Made by a program: the position numbers and the translations under genes. Shown here piece by piece: positions 24,067 through 36,709 of a DNA stretch of 64,000 nt. The DNA is from Cunninghamella blakesleeana (taxonomy: Eukaryota > Mucoromycota > Mucoromycetes > Mucorales > Cunninghamellaceae). The notes under the pieces are model-generated. The model saw only the letters and a program-made list of their open reading frames with translations. It was not told where the DNA came from and made no database searches. The first letter of the stretch is position 1, and every line of letters starts with the position of its first letter. Where the stretch lies: NCBI GenBank assembly GCA_017871115.1, contig JAFCIZ010000005.1, positions 5,635,501 through 5,699,500 of the forward strand, given 5' to 3'.

Positions 24067-24820
24067 AAAAAAAAAAATATTATATATATATAATTTATTT
24101 TCTTTCTCTTAATATTTCATATTTTTTTTTTTTTTACATTTATTATTACGTATTATTATTATTAGTGTGATTAGGGGTTTATTATTATTATTATTATTAT
24201 TATTTTTTGTTGATTGAAAATGATTCATTTTTTTTGTTTATGTTTATGTTTATTTTTTAAAAAAAAATGCTACGGATATCTCTTTATTTTAGAAAAAAAA
24301 AAATGAATTATTTCCATATCTTATAATGATTCCTCCTATATCACCTAAAACCATTCTCAACTTATCATCATCCATTTTTTTCCCGTTCTTATCTTTCTTA
24401 TATTATTCAATAGAAAAAAAAAAGAAAAAAAAAAACATTCACTTTTATTATTCAATAATAAAATTGTTATTAATCAATAAAAATTAAATAAGATTAAAAA
24501 ATAAAATCAATATGTGGTACTTTGTATACATATGGAGAACTAATAACCGAGGGAATGGGAGATTGCGTTATTTAAAGTATAGTCTGACAGATATTATTTC
24601 TTATATATAAAAGATCTACTTTTTATAAATAAATAAATAAATAAAAAACACACGCACTCTTTAAAGGTTGTCTAATTATCATTATTATTTACGATATAAA
24701 AAAGGAGGTCAAATACATTTATGGATGTATTATCGTGGGGAGGGGGGGTACCAAAAATATGGGTCGGGGGATATTATTTTTTTAAGCTTTAGAAGTAGCA
24801 TTGATGTTTTGATTACGGTT

Positions 24821-24855
<35 letters not shown>

Positions 24856-26767
24856 TATTGTGAGACACGCACACACACTCACACACGCACACACTTACAC
24901 TCTCTCTCCTTATATAAGATTTTTATCAAATGCCATTTTTCATACAGAACCATATAAAAAAAAGAGCTTTATTTTCTCCTCCTCCTCCCCCCTTTTTTTT
25001 TAACTTTATTCTTTTTCTTCTATTCAGTTCTTCTCCCTAAGAATCACTTCCTGAAATGGTAAAACAAATAACCATAATGTTCTTTAATGATTATCCGGTG
25101 AGGAAAGCGAAGTGAGCCATAAAATACTTTTTTTATAAAGTTTTTATTTTGTTTTATTTTTGACCCTTTTATTTTTTTTGGGTCCAGTTGTTATTTTTTT
25201 TTTTAAGAAAAAAATAAATAAATATGTAAATAAAAATACTTATATCTTATAATTGCAGTTTTATTGTTCTTTAAAAGAAAAAAAAAATTGTTGTCTTTGT
25301 TAAATTTCGGTTCGAATTCCCAATATATAAACATCGTTTCCTTTTTAAAGGAATCTCCATGGATCATATCGTATTAAGTCTAATTATTATTTATTTTAAT
25401 CAAATAAAAAAAAAAAAAAATAAAAAAAAAACAGCAATGTGGAAAGTAGTTTTTTTATATTAATTATATATTAATCGCGCGATTATGTATTTTTTTATTT
25501 TTTTTATTTTGACACTCCAATAGAAAAGACTCCGAAGTTCCTTCCGGTACGTAAAGCCAGTAATTTGCATAATTCCATATAGCTCCTATTTTTATATCGA
25601 AGAATAGATGAAAGTAATAACTTTTATTCGAGGGAAAATAATATAATTATTATAATTTATTATGAAAGAATTACTTTTTATAGGTTTTTCAAATTATATA
25701 AAAAGAAGAATTGACAATGTTGGATAATGTTCTTATTATTTTGACAAGTCCAATTTTTTCATTTGTTTTGATTTATTTATATAAATAGTTATGATTTAAT
25801 ATTGGTTACACACTCTCATTTTACCTTTTTTCTTTTTTTTTGCTAATACAATCAACCACCACCCCTTGATTTTTTTAAATGGATGTTGTAAATTTAAATA
25901 ATATTAATGATCAACATCAAAAAAAAAGCTTATTATTTTTATATAGAAGACTCTAGGGTACATGTATATAATATCAAAAACCTCATTTCTTTTATTTAAA
26001 AAAAAGGTTTAAAAAATAAAAACAAAGGATAAATCATATAAGGAGGGTATTGATTGAGTGTAGACCTTTTTTTATTATTTTATTTTTATTTTGTTTTATT
26101 TTATTTTGATAGGGCAAGAAGAAAATATAAAGAACATTTCACTCACTCAAAGGAGAAGCTACTCATTTAAGGGATTTAAGGGATGGCTCACTTTTACTCC
26201 CCCAACCAAACCAATAAAAAGATAAAAAGATATATATATATATTATTTAATCTAGAAAATACATGCAGTACTCACACATAATATTTATATAAAAAAGATG
26301 ATGGTAGTGATTTTTTTTTAATTATTACACACTCACACACATGCCGCTATTGACTTTTCAGTTACTTACATTTCTCTCTTTCTTTCTCTCCACTTTTATA
26401 TAGACGCACACACGCTATTATTTATTTTTTTTCCCTATCTCCTTTAATTTTTTTTTTTTTTTTTTTTTTTTTCGATGGATCCCCCCCCCTTTTCTCTCTT
26501 TTTGTCTGTGCCTTTATAGTTGAGTGGTTATAAAAGTGTAAAATTCATGAACCGGTCTTTTAATTACTTTTCTTTCACTTTTTCAATTTTTTTTTTTATT
26601 AAACTTGTATAATAATATATATATACATATTAAAACTATCATTTGCTTGACAAACTGATAAGATAAAAAAAAAAAAAAAAAAAACTACATATATTTTTTC
26701 TACGTGATCCTATTTTTATTCTATTTTTTATAACTCTATTTTATTTTATTAAAGAAAATTAACCATC
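24067..26767. other. Long intergenic region upstream of the Crz1-like gene
   Basis: The largest gene-free stretch, 2.7 kb, between the NDUFS1 stop and the Crz1-like start. It shows a G-rich segment (24737-24770), an (AT)n run with a following CA-rich run (about 24823-24905), (C)n and pyrimidine tracts (about 24975-25000, 26430-26510) and two inverted copies of an 11-mer (25110-25120, 26183-26193). I found no ORF or RNA gene. The length suggests an extended promoter or leader for the transcription factor. Confidence 0.6.
24737..24770 (+). promoter_or_regulatory. G-quadruplex-capable G-rich segment
   Basis: Four G-runs of 4, 7, 3 and 5 bases separated by loops of 1, 12 and 2 bases, within DNA that is otherwise strongly AT. 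Structure formation is inference. Confidence 0.4.
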
Positions 26768-27871
26768 ATGTATCAAGATAATATGAATGGATATGATTAT
26801 TTAATGAATCAGCAAGAAATGATAATTCAGCCACCATTTACAAAACAAGAAATAATAGAACCATCTTATTATTATTCAACTAATATGGTAGATAATAATA
26901 CCAACAATATGTATCATGAATTACCACCAACAATTATGCAGCAAGAGGAGTTACCAACATTATTAATGGATCAATCAAGCAATGTCTCTTCACCTGAAAT
27001 ACAATACTACCACCCTATTGTTTTATCTCCTACTTCTATTGATATGATCTCTTCACCTTCTTCTACTACTATTACTACTACGACTACCAGTACTACGAAT
27101 ATGAATGACGACCCTTCATGGTTAGATCTATACTCATCCGCTTCACCATTACCTTTATCACTCAATAGTTCTTCTCATCCTTCTTACTATATTGGGCAAA
27201 GACATTCATTTGATGATTCTATTTTATCTTCTTCTACTACTACTTCTCCCCAATATCCTTTTATAGAAGAGGATTGTTATGATAATTATAATTGTCCTTA
27301 TTCACCTTGCCATAGCAATAATACCATGCCTACCTCTACCTCATGTTATTCATTATCTTCATTATCTTCGTTGTCAACTTCAACTTCAACCTCAACCTTG
27401 AACCAATCTCCTCCTCCTTCTCAACTTATCACACCTATTTCCTCACCACCATTATCATCATCTATTCAACAAAAAAGACATCATTCATTACCTGTGATAC
27501 CTAAAGCCAGTCATAATATCGATAATAGATCACCAACTACCACTTTAAAATCTAATATAAATAATAACAATAATAAAAATAAAAATAATGATATCAAACC
27601 TTACGAATGTCCTATCTGCCATAGATGTTTTGCACGTAAACATGATTTACAAAGACACATCCGTGTTCATACTGGAGATAAACCTTATGCTTGTTTATGC
27701 TGTAAAAAGGCTTTTGCAAGAACAGATGCTTTAAAGCGACATTTGCGTATGGAAGAATATTGTCGTAAAGCTTCCGAAATCATGGCAAGAAATAATAACG
27801 CCTCTTCTTCCTCTACTTCAGTATCAACACCATCCTCTACAATGGTTACAGGAAGACGTCGTCGTGTATAA
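26768..27871 (+). CDS. C2H2 zinc-finger transcription factor, Crz1-like
   Basis: Nuclear DNA-binding regulator. Single exon, 367 residues, no introns, unlike most neighbours. Residues 1-270 are Ser/Thr/Pro/Asn-rich, activation-domain-like. Two C2H2 fingers sit at about residues 280-330: YECPICHRCFARKHDLQRHI and YACLCCKKAFARTDALKRHL, joined by the linker HTGDKP, followed by RMEEYCRKASEI. The RKHDLQRH...RTDALKRHLRMEE pairing is the hallmark of calcineurin-regulated Crz1/Prz1-type factors, and the extension EEYCR could supply a partial third finger. I did not find a convincing PxIxIT calcineurin-docking motif, so calcineurin control is only an analogy. Preceded by an unusually long intergenic region. 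Confidence 0.82.
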   Translation: MYQDNMNGYDYLMNQQEMIIQPPFTKQEIIEPSYYYSTNMVDNNTNNMYHELPPTIMQQEELPTLLMDQSSNVSSPEIQYYHPIVLSPTSIDMISSPSSTTITTTTTSTTNMNDDPSWLDLYSSASPLPLSLNSSSHPSYYIGQRHSFDDSILSSSTTTSPQYPFIEEDCYDNYNCPYSPCHSNNTMPTSTSCYSLSSLSSLSTSTSTSTLNQSPPPSQLITPISSPPLSSSIQQKRHHSLPVIPKASHNIDNRSPTTTLKSNINNNNNKNKNNDIKPYECPICHRCFARKHDLQRHIRVHTGDKPYACLCCKKAFARTDALKRHLRMEEYCRKASEIMARNNNASSSSTSVSTPSSTMVTGRRRRV

Positions 27872-29072
27872 AAAAAAATATTTATTTATTTATTTTTTTT
27901 AAAAAAAATCCATTATTCAGCTTTTTTATTTTTTTATATTCTTTCCTTTATTATATAATCTTTTTTATGATTATCCGTTGACGGATGATTTTAAAAAATA
28001 TTATTATTATTATTATTATTTTACTTTAGTTTAATGCCTCCTCTTTCTATTACAATTTTTCCCCTTTCCCTAAAAAAAAAAAAAAAAAAAAAAACTATTC
28101 TTTTCTTTTTCTTTACTTTTTTTATACTATCTCTTAAAAAAAAAAAAAGAAAATCTTTGGGGGAAAAAGATAAACTTATTCTCCTTTGGGATCATCCTAC
28201 CTTTTTTTTTTTTTATTTTTTTTTTTTTTACCCCTTTTATATATTCTCCTTCACTTTTTATTTACTGTTATCAAACATCATCACCACCTTTTATATATTT
28301 ATTTTACTACGTATTATTGTTTATATGCCTTTTTATTTTATTTTATTTTATTTATTTCATGCATTATTATTATTTAATTTTTTTCTTTCTATGTTTTTAT
28401 TTTTTTTATGTATATGCCTTACCTATTAGTTCATTATTTTTTTATTTTAATCATGACAAATTTATAATATATCATCATCATCTTCTTTTTATAATACACT
28501 TTATTTATAAAAAAAAATTATTATCAATTTTTAGAAAACAATAAATAAATAATCAATAGTAATATATATAACAACATATTGAACCATATGATTTCATTTG
28601 ATTCCAGTCCTTTCTTTCCTTCCTTATTCTTTCTTTTTTCTTTTTTTTCCTTTCCCAACTTCCTCTCCTCTTCCTCCTCTTCCCCCCCCCCACTTTTTCT
28701 CCCTTTTTGTTATTACCCAATTTAAACTTACAATTAAAAAAAAAATCGATTTTGCATTGTTACACTGATTGACCTTTTGGGTGTCTATATTTCCATATTA
28801 ACCATGCGACTACCACCAATATTACCATCATTTTTTTTTTAAACTTAATTTTTATATAGAATTTGATCATCATCAATTTATTAATAATTTATTTATTTAT
28901 AATATAAGGATATATTCTAATTAATTATAATAACAGTAATAAAAAAAAGAGAGAGTTGGGAGATAAATGTATAAAAGAATAAAAAATAAAGTAATAATGT
29001 AAATATATATATATATATAAAAGAAAATGAAACGAACAATAAATACATTAATAGTTAAAATAAAATAAATAA

Positions 29073-29105
<33 letters not shown>

Positions 29106-29159
29106 TTATTTATTTTTTTAATTTAACTATAAAAAGGATATATCGAGATAGATAGAGAT
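27872..29159. other. Convergent intergenic region
   Basis: Between the 3' ends of the Crz1-like gene (plus) and the ABC ATPase (minus). Low-complexity T-rich DNA, a C-run near 28682 and a TnAn palindrome at about 27892-27908. Long apparent open frames here are poly-Phe/Leu artefacts of T-tracts. Confidence 0.65.
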
Positions 29160-29653
29160 CTAGGAAGATGGCATGGTAATTTCTGTAGATGGAGATGAAT
29201 TTGTATTGTTATTATCTTGATGATATTTAGGAATGGTTAATGATTTCGTAGCTACTCTTGATTGTTGTTCAGGACTATGTGTAATCCATATACATGTACG
29301 TGTTTTTAATGTTTTTTCTACAAGCAAAGTAGATTCGGGATCTAAAGCCGATGTAGGTTCTAAATGATAATATAATAAGAGTATAAAATAAAAAATAAAT
29401 AAATAAATAAAAAAGTTTAATTTTTTCCTTCTCCTTCCCCCCGATTTTTTTTTTTTTTTTAATCACCAGTGATCTCTCTCTTTCTCTTTTATTTTATTTT
29501 TTACCATCTAATAACAAAATATCTGGATTTAAAGCAAGAGCAACAGCCAGTGCACATCTTTGCATTTCACCACCTGATAAATTACTGGATTAAAAAAAAA
29601 AAAAAGGAAAAGAAGTATAAAAAAATAAATAAATAAACAATGGCAATGGTGGT

Positions 29654-29684
<31 letters not shown>

Positions 29685-30305
29685 CGTTTGTATATACAAG
29701 TATATAAATATGTACAAGGATATTATTTTTACCTCCAATTTTCCAAAAAATGAGATTCAGATAAATTCCATTCCATACCAATTTTAGTCTATAAAAAAAT
29801 AATAAGTCACTCTATTCTTTTTATCCTTTGATTTTTTTTATATATACTATTATTTTATTTAATTTTCTCTTACAGGATCACCAAAGGTTTTTGATTTTTG
29901 GGCTTGAAATCCTTTTGCCATATTAAATAAATCTAAAGGAGTACCAGGATGAATGGCTGGTCGTTGAGGAACATACATGACTTTGGATCGCCATTGAGGA
30001 ATACCATATTCTGAGGCGGATTTATTATTTAAAGTAGCTTCTCCAGATTCATAAGGAACCAATTCCGCTAAACACTTTAATAAAGTGGTTTTTCTATGTA
30101 ATAATATATTTGATTGAGTTTTTATTTATCCTATTATTTATTTATTATTATTATTATCAGAACTATATATTTTATATTTTATTTACCCTGAACCACTAGG
30201 ACCTCTTAAAATAAGTACATCGCCTTTATCTACACTTAAACTAATATCTCTAAATAACCATCTTTCATTAGATACTTTCATAGAAAACCCTTTAGCTTCA
30301 AACAT
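29160..30305 (-). CDS. Soluble ABC ATPase, STAR1/YbbL(FetA)-like
   Basis: Single nucleotide-binding domain with no membrane part. Five exons; start ATG 30305 (MFEAKGFSMKV), stop TAG 29160-29162. Motifs in order: Walker A GPSGSGKTTLLK (split by an intron after SG), Q-loop YVPQRPAI, signature NLSGGEMQRCALA, Walker B ILLLDEPTSALDP, H-loop WITHSPEQQSRVA. The QRPAIHPGT and DEPTSALDP context and the lone-ATPase form resemble plant STAR1 and bacterial YbbL/FetA, whose partner is a separate membrane protein (STAR2/ALS3, YbbM/FetB); family choice is inference from motif similarity. No such partner is encoded in this window. Ends with a Ser/Asn-rich tail of about 25 residues. Divergent from the LAMMER kinase gene, 937 bp apart. 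Confidence 0.8.
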
Positions 30306-31242
30306 TTTATTTATATGTGTATATATATATATTTAAATTAATTTATTAAAATAAAATACAGAAAGAGAGAGAGAAAAAAGAAAAAAAATAATAGAGAGAA
30401 AAGAAAGAGCGAAAAAAAATCATCACCACTGACTTTTAAATCCATATTTAAATCTTTTTTTTTTAAATCGAAATCAATCGGTCACATTTTATTTTATTTT
30501 TATATATTTCATATACGAATATCATATAGATAAATAATAATTAGGATAATGAATTAAAAATTATATTTCTCTTATTAAAATATATATTTTATCAAGATTA
30601 AACCCAACCAACTTTTTTTAAAAAAGTGAGTTCCAAATTTGGTAAATCGAAATTTTTGAAATTTTTTTTTTTTAACACCCTCAATTCTTTTTTTCCTTTC
30701 TTCTTTCTTCCCTCTCTTTTTTTTTCCCTATTATTTTCTCACTTTTAATACTTATACATTATTTATTGCAATTGTATATTTTTTTTTTTTCCTTTTAAAT
30801 ATATTGTAAATTATATTTATTTTCATTTTGTAAGATTTCTTTTTTTTTTTTAAAAAAAAAAAAAAACAAAAAGGACCATTTAAAATGAATACTCTCTACT
30901 CACTAAAAAATATCCACTTTTTTTTTTTTTTTCTTTCTTTTTTTTTTAAACAGTTCACTAAAACACTCTTTTATTCTTTTTTTGGGCGTGTATATTTATT
31001 TATTATTATATCCATTGATTTTACCTTTTCTTTTTTATATAAATATATATATATATACATATATATTCCGTAAAAGATTCAATTTGATTCCATATTTTTA
31101 ATTACTCAGGTAAAAAAAAAAAAAAAAGCTATGAATGAATAGATAAAATATTTTTAATTTATTTTTTGCCATCTTTTTACTCAGTTTATTATTATTATTG
31201 CTATTGTTATTATTGCTGTTATTATACGTTTAGTTTAGGATT
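30306..31242. other. Divergent promoter region, ABC ATPase / LAMMER kinase
   Basis: 937 bp of AT-rich DNA with several pyrimidine tracts and a TnAn palindrome at about 30840-30865. A short open frame beginning at 30885 is poly-Phe and may lie in the kinase leader; not called as a gene. Confidence 0.6.
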
Positions 31243-33741
31243 ATGACTAGTACAGCTAGTACCACTACCACTACAACAACAGTAACCAATAATCCATCAA
31301 CGACTTCTACAACAACCTTAACTAAAAGAAAACGAAAGTCAAAAGATTGGGAAAAAGAGTTTTATAAAAATGGATATCCTGCTGAAGTTATTGTAATTGA
31401 AGATTCTCCTACTCCTCCTCCTTCCTCTTCTTTACAACAACCATTACCACCTTCGCATATAACAAAAGACATCAATTATGTCCTCCAAAATAATAAACGA
31501 ACAACAGCAACAGCACTGCCTATTCCTCATTCTACTTCTTCTTCCTCCTCCTCTTCCTCTTCTACTTCGTCATATTCAGCCCAGTCGATATTTAATAGCG
31601 CTATTCTTTCTTCGTCCTCTAACTCCACTACTTCTACCACATCGACTAATAATCATTTTTCAACCACAGCTGCTGCTGTTGCTGCCATTCGTGCCTCAAA
31701 AAGATTAAGATATCAACAACAAGAAGATATGTTAAATATGGTGAAAAGGCATAAAAAAGATTTATCATTATATGGATCGGAATACGGTAAGTTAATATGT
31801 ACATGTATGAAAATAAATAATAGCAATAAATAGAATTAAAAAATAAAAATAAAATCTTATCTTTATTTTAATACATGGGTGGATGGGGGAAAATGGATAT
31901 ATAACCATTTTGTGTGTGTGATTTTTTTTATATATATTCACAAGTTTAGGAGGAGAATTTTATTTTTTAAAAGGAAATAAAAAATAAAAGAGTAATAGAA
32001 AAGAATGCTTAAATCATCTTTTTTTTTAATTTTTTTTTCAATTGTAGGTAACCAATTATATGGCACACTTCCAACTCCTTTACGTACACCCACTACTACT
32101 ACAACCACATCAGCATCAACAACTACAACGACAACGACAGCTACAAATACGGTATCGAATCATTTGACAGAAGTAAGCCATCTATCTCTAAAAAAGGAAT
32201 TTAAAATTATTATTTAAAAAAAAAAAAAAGTCTGTTGGGGAAAAAAAAAAAAAATTATAGTAATAGCTAATTTAAAATCATCATAAAAAAAAAAAGAGAG
32301 AGAGAGAGAAAGAGAAAATAATAGATAGAGTGAAAGATAAAAAAAAAAAAAAAACAAGAGAAAGGAAAGGAAAAAGAGGGGGGATAGTAGTAGGAAGAAG
32401 AGGAGGAAGGGGAGGATGGCTATTCTATTTTACATATTGATAATATTAAGCATGTGAACTTTAAGCTATATATTTATATATATATAAAAATTAGACTAAT
32501 TATTTACTTAATTATTCATTATTATTCATTTATTATTATATTAAATTATTAGAACTATGATGATAAAGATGGGCATTATATAATTAGACCTAATGAATCC
32601 TTGACTGCTAGGTGTAAGTAATATATTTTCTATTTTTCTTTTTCTAAAGTATATAAAAAGAAACATTAGAAAAATATATAAAAAGAAGAAATGATAATGT
32701 AAAAGAATACTCATTAGAAATCATCATTTTTTATTTATAGATAAAATCATGCGTTTATTAGGCCAAGGCACATTTGGTAAAGTAGTAGAATGTTATGATC
32801 GAGTCCGTCGTACATTCTGTGCTATTAAAGTCATCCGGGCAGTACCAAAATATAGAGACGCAAGTAAAATTGAAATCCAAGTATTAAATACCATAAAAGA
32901 ACATGATCCATTGAATTTAAAGTAAGCTTTATGATATATATATATATATATATACACTGGAGATAATTCAAATTTTTATTCAATTTTCCACTTTTCCACC
33001 TATTTTTATATTTATTATAGTAAATGTATTCATTTATTGGAATGGTTTGATTATCGCAATCATATTTGTATGGTGTTTGAATTACTTGGGCAATCGGTAT
33101 TTGATTTTTTAAAATCCAATCAATTTAAACCATTTCCCTCTGATCATATACAACAATTTGCAAAACAACTATTAACGAGTGTAGCATGTAAATAGAAAAT
33201 AAAAACTTATATGATAATGATACTAATACTAATTTATCTATATTTCTTTTTAAAATTTAGTTTTACATGATCTTAAACTTATTCATACAGATTTAAAACC
33301 TGAAAATATATTACTGGTGAACCCTTCTAGTAGATATGGTTCTGATGATGTAAGCTAATTTTATTTTATATATTTCATTTTTTTTTCTTTCTCTCTCTAT
33401 AAACTAGCATATTAACATTTATTTTATATCTAGAATAAAACGTTGATATTAGAAAATACAGATATTCGATTAATTGATTTTGGATCGGCTACATTTGAAC
33501 GAGATTATCATTCTACAGTAGTTTCCACAAGACATTATAGGGCGCCTGAAATTATTTTAGGTATGGGCTGGTCCTATCCATGTGATGTATGGTCTATTGG
33601 ATGTATTTTAGTTGAATTTTTCACTGGTGATGCATTATTCCATACTCATGATAATCTCGAACATTTAGCTATGATGGAAGTAGTTATTGGTAAATTTCCT
33701 CCACAGATGACAAAAATGACTGGGTATGCGAAAATAATAAC

Positions 33742-33772
<31 letters not shown>

Positions 33773-34148
33773 GAGTGATGGTTTATTAATTCTTCTTTTT
33801 TATTATGTATATAGTCGAGAAATACAAAAATATTTTAAAGATGGAAAATTAATATATCCTGATGCTAAAACACCTCGTCAAAGTCGACAATATGTTCGAA
33901 ATTTGAAAACATTGTCTGTAAGTAATAAATGCATATATATGAAAGGAGATGATTATTTTAATATTTGATACTCATTCTTTTTTTCCTTTTTCCTTCTTTC
34001 TTTACACACATATATATAGCAATTGATTCATCCACATACCCAATATAATATTCAATTTTTGGATTTAATCAAGAAAATGTTGGTATATGACCCAAATAAT
34101 CGCATTACAGCAAGAGAAGCACTCAGACATCCATTTTTTACTTTATAA
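31243..34148 (+). CDS. LAMMER (CLK/Kns1-type) dual-specificity kinase
   Basis: Protein kinase of the CLK/Kns1/Lkh1 family (splicing-factor phosphorylation, stress and TOR-linked control in other fungi). Nine exons (31243-31786, 32048-32172, 32553-32613, 32741-32921, 33021-33187, 33261-33349, 33434-33723, 33815-33917, 34020-34148) give 562 residues in frame. The first 220 residues are Ser/Thr-rich with basic [11 protein letters not shown]. Kinase motifs: glycine loop [18 protein letters not shown], catalytic loop [11 protein letters not shown] (Thr in place of the usual Arg, normal for LAMMER kinases), DFGSATF, activation-segment [19 protein letters not shown]. The family signature reads [11 protein letters not shown], with the usual EHLAMMERI altered at Arg-Ile. 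The C-terminal REALRHPFF closes the domain. Confidence 0.95.
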
Positions 34149-35685
34149 CATATTCATTCCTTACAATATCATTCATTTTTTATTTTTACTATTTTTATAT
34201 AATTTAATTTTTGCATTTTGGTTTTTTTTTTTTTTTTTTTCTAGTTTATTTATTGATTTCTTATTTATTGCTTTTACTTTTTATTATTAACCTCACTATC
34301 TCACTTTCTCACTCTAAATATATAAATATAAATTCATGATCATATATAAATATATAGATATATATATCTAATATAAAATAAATAATAAAAAAAAAGTCTC
34401 GATCTTTTATCTAATAAAACGTTGTATTTATGAATAGCATGGAATAGATACTATATTTGGTATCTAACTACTGAATTCAAAAAAAAAAAAAAAATGAAAG
34501 AGTCTTTTTTTTTTAATCAAACACAAAAAAGTTTAATGAAGGAAGGTTTATATTTTTATTTATCATTTAATAAGATTAGTACTCCGATATTTATTTTTAT
34601 ACTATGCTTTTTATATTATAAAATCACCATACTTGGATTATAATCCAATTATTTTTTAAATAAAAGAAGAATGGTATATAATGATATATAAAGTATAGAT
34701 TATAGATTAAATAAAAAATAAAATAAAAAAATTAAATAGAAGAGGAGCGAGGGGGGAGTGCTATTTTGTATACTTTAATAAAACACAAAAGTAAAAAAAA
34801 TAAAATCAACTGTTTTTGGAAGTGATTCTCGTGTATAAATATATATATGCGTGTATTAGGTAGAAGGATATATGTATCATTTTTTTTATGACAATTCTAT
34901 TTTAAAAAAAAAAAAAAAGAACGGACACTAAAAAAGGAACCCTGTTTTTTTTATTAAATAAATAAAAAAAAAATGAAATGAAAAAAAAAAAAATTGATAT
35001 TATTATTATTATTATTATTATAATAGAATAGAAGGAAATGAAAGAAGAAGATGGTAATATGAAAAAAATAGTGTAAAAAATAGTATAGAACCGTTTTTTT
35101 TTATTTTTAATCATGATGTCACTTTGAATAAATGTAACTTTTTTATAAAAAATAAAACAATATAAAATATATAAATTCTAAAATATAATAAAAAAAATAG
35201 ATTATACAAATGTACATAAGATCAAGTTAATATATAACTGTTACACTCTATTCCCTTTTTAAGATAAAAGTATACGTATTATTATTATTGAATATATGAA
35301 TTAACTGAATAGAAAGATAAAAAGATTCAGAATGAGATAAAATATTAATATTAATTACAATTATTTTATATATATTGATAATCATATCAAACCCTTTTTA
35401 TTGACACGTTCTATTTCTATAATTTATTATCACTTTATGAGCAAAGGTGAAGGGACCTGATATAAAAGAGCGCAGTTTAAATTTTTTTGGATCATCAAGT
35501 TTTAAATAATAAAAAAAAAGTAACACAGAATTTATTAAAAGGAACTGAACTTTTTTTTAAATAATTTTCACTTTTCTCTCTTTCTCTTCTTCTTTTCTCT
35601 TTCTTTTTCTTCTCCTTTCATTTAAACCCTACCCTTCCCTTCCTTTTCCCTTCCCTTTCTTTTTATATATTTTCTATTTTTTGTA
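34149..35685. other. Intergenic region
   Basis: 1.5 kb between the kinase stop and the Kre9-like start. Mostly AT-rich low complexity; a G-rich purine patch at about 34740-34760, and a strong pyrimidine tract (about 35570-35660) directly before the Kre9-like ATG. A patch at about 35440-35480 is less AT-rich. No gene seen. Confidence 0.6.
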
Positions 35686-35875
35686 ATGGTATTAAAATCA
35701 ACTTTACTCTTATCTTTAGCTTTTGTACAATTAGCTTTTGGTAGTTCTATTACAATCACTAATCCTAAACCAAAAGCTGTTTGGGAAGCCGGTAAAGTGG
35801 TTGAATTCAAATGGTAAAGAAGAAGCGAAAAAAATAAATAAAAAAATGTTGTGTTCTATTCTATTTCATTCTGTA

Positions 35876-35908
<33 letters not shown>

Positions 35909-36709
35909 CAATGTTATTTTTTGATTACCTATTTATTATGTATAGGAAAGTAGCTGAATCAAATTCTACTATTATTAAAGCAGTTGATACTACTACTACT
36001 ACTAAACCTACTCCTTGTAAACATAAACCACTTTCTATTGCCCTTGCAGCTGGTCCTGCTAACTCTCTTTTAATTGAACGTGTGATTGCTTCCAAAGTTA
36101 ACGCTTGTAAAGGTTCTTATAAATGGAAGATCCCTAAGCAATTTGATACCACTAAAAAATATGTTGTAGAAATCGGTCCTAGTGCTTCTGATATTGCTTT
36201 TGCTGGTAAATATAAAAAAAAAATATCCAACGCTTTTTGTTAACTCTCACACACTAATAAATAATAATAATAATAATATAATTAAATTTCATCCAATCTA
36301 AACAAATCATTTTATTTTATTTTATATTTAAGGTTATATTACTATTACAAAACCAAATCAACATCCTAAACCTACACCTACTGGAAAACATAAACCAAAG
36401 AAATCACCTACTCCAACCAAATCTAAATCTTCTAAATCTAAACCTACTCCTTCCACCACCGTTAAACAAGAACCTTCAACAGTTTGTGTTCTTGTTCCTA
36501 ACTCTAACGGACATGGATCTACTGTAAAATGCCATCCTGTTATTAACGACAAGAATGACGATAAGAAAAAAAATAAAAAATCTCAACCAAAGAAAGACAA
36601 AAAGACTCATGAAAAGAAACAACCCAAGAAAGATGACAAGAAAGATCATTTGAAACCTACTCCGACCATTACTCAAGAAGTTACTATTGCTACTCCCGAT
36701 ATCGTTTAA
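35686..36709 (+). CDS. Secreted Kre9/Knh1-like Ser/Thr/Lys-rich cell-wall protein
   Basis: Probable extracellular or wall protein. Three exons (35686-35813, 35946-36205, 36333-36709), 254 residues. A signal peptide is evident (VLKSTLLLSLAFVQLAFG, cut before SSITI). Next comes an Ig-like domain of the Kre9/Knh1 N-terminal type: ITITNPKPKAVWEAGKVVEFKW, LSIALAAGPANSLLIERV, YKWKIPKQFD, YVVEIGPSASDIAFAGYITI. The second half is a Pro/Thr/Lys/Ser-rich stalk with PTPTK repeats and a very basic KDKK/KKDDKK section. There is no obvious C-terminal hydrophobic GPI signal; it ends TIATPDIV, so it is probably soluble or wall-bound by charge. Codon use is biased as in highly expressed genes here. Confidence 0.8.

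Noticed and set aside
25307..25322. A GGTTCGAATTCC string resembling a tRNA T-loop (B box).
   Set aside because: No A-box, anticodon arm or acceptor stem can be built from the upstream bases, which are mostly A/T tracts.
28034..28544. Overlapping Phe/Tyr/Leu-rich open frames that look like membrane proteins.
   Set aside because: They come from T-tracts in a convergent intergenic region; composition follows the base bias and no start context or motif supports them.
36358..36676. Minus-strand open frames of 64-66 residues, Gly/Leu/Val and Phe/Leu-rich.
   Set aside because: Antisense of the Pro/Thr/Lys stalk of the Kre9-like gene.
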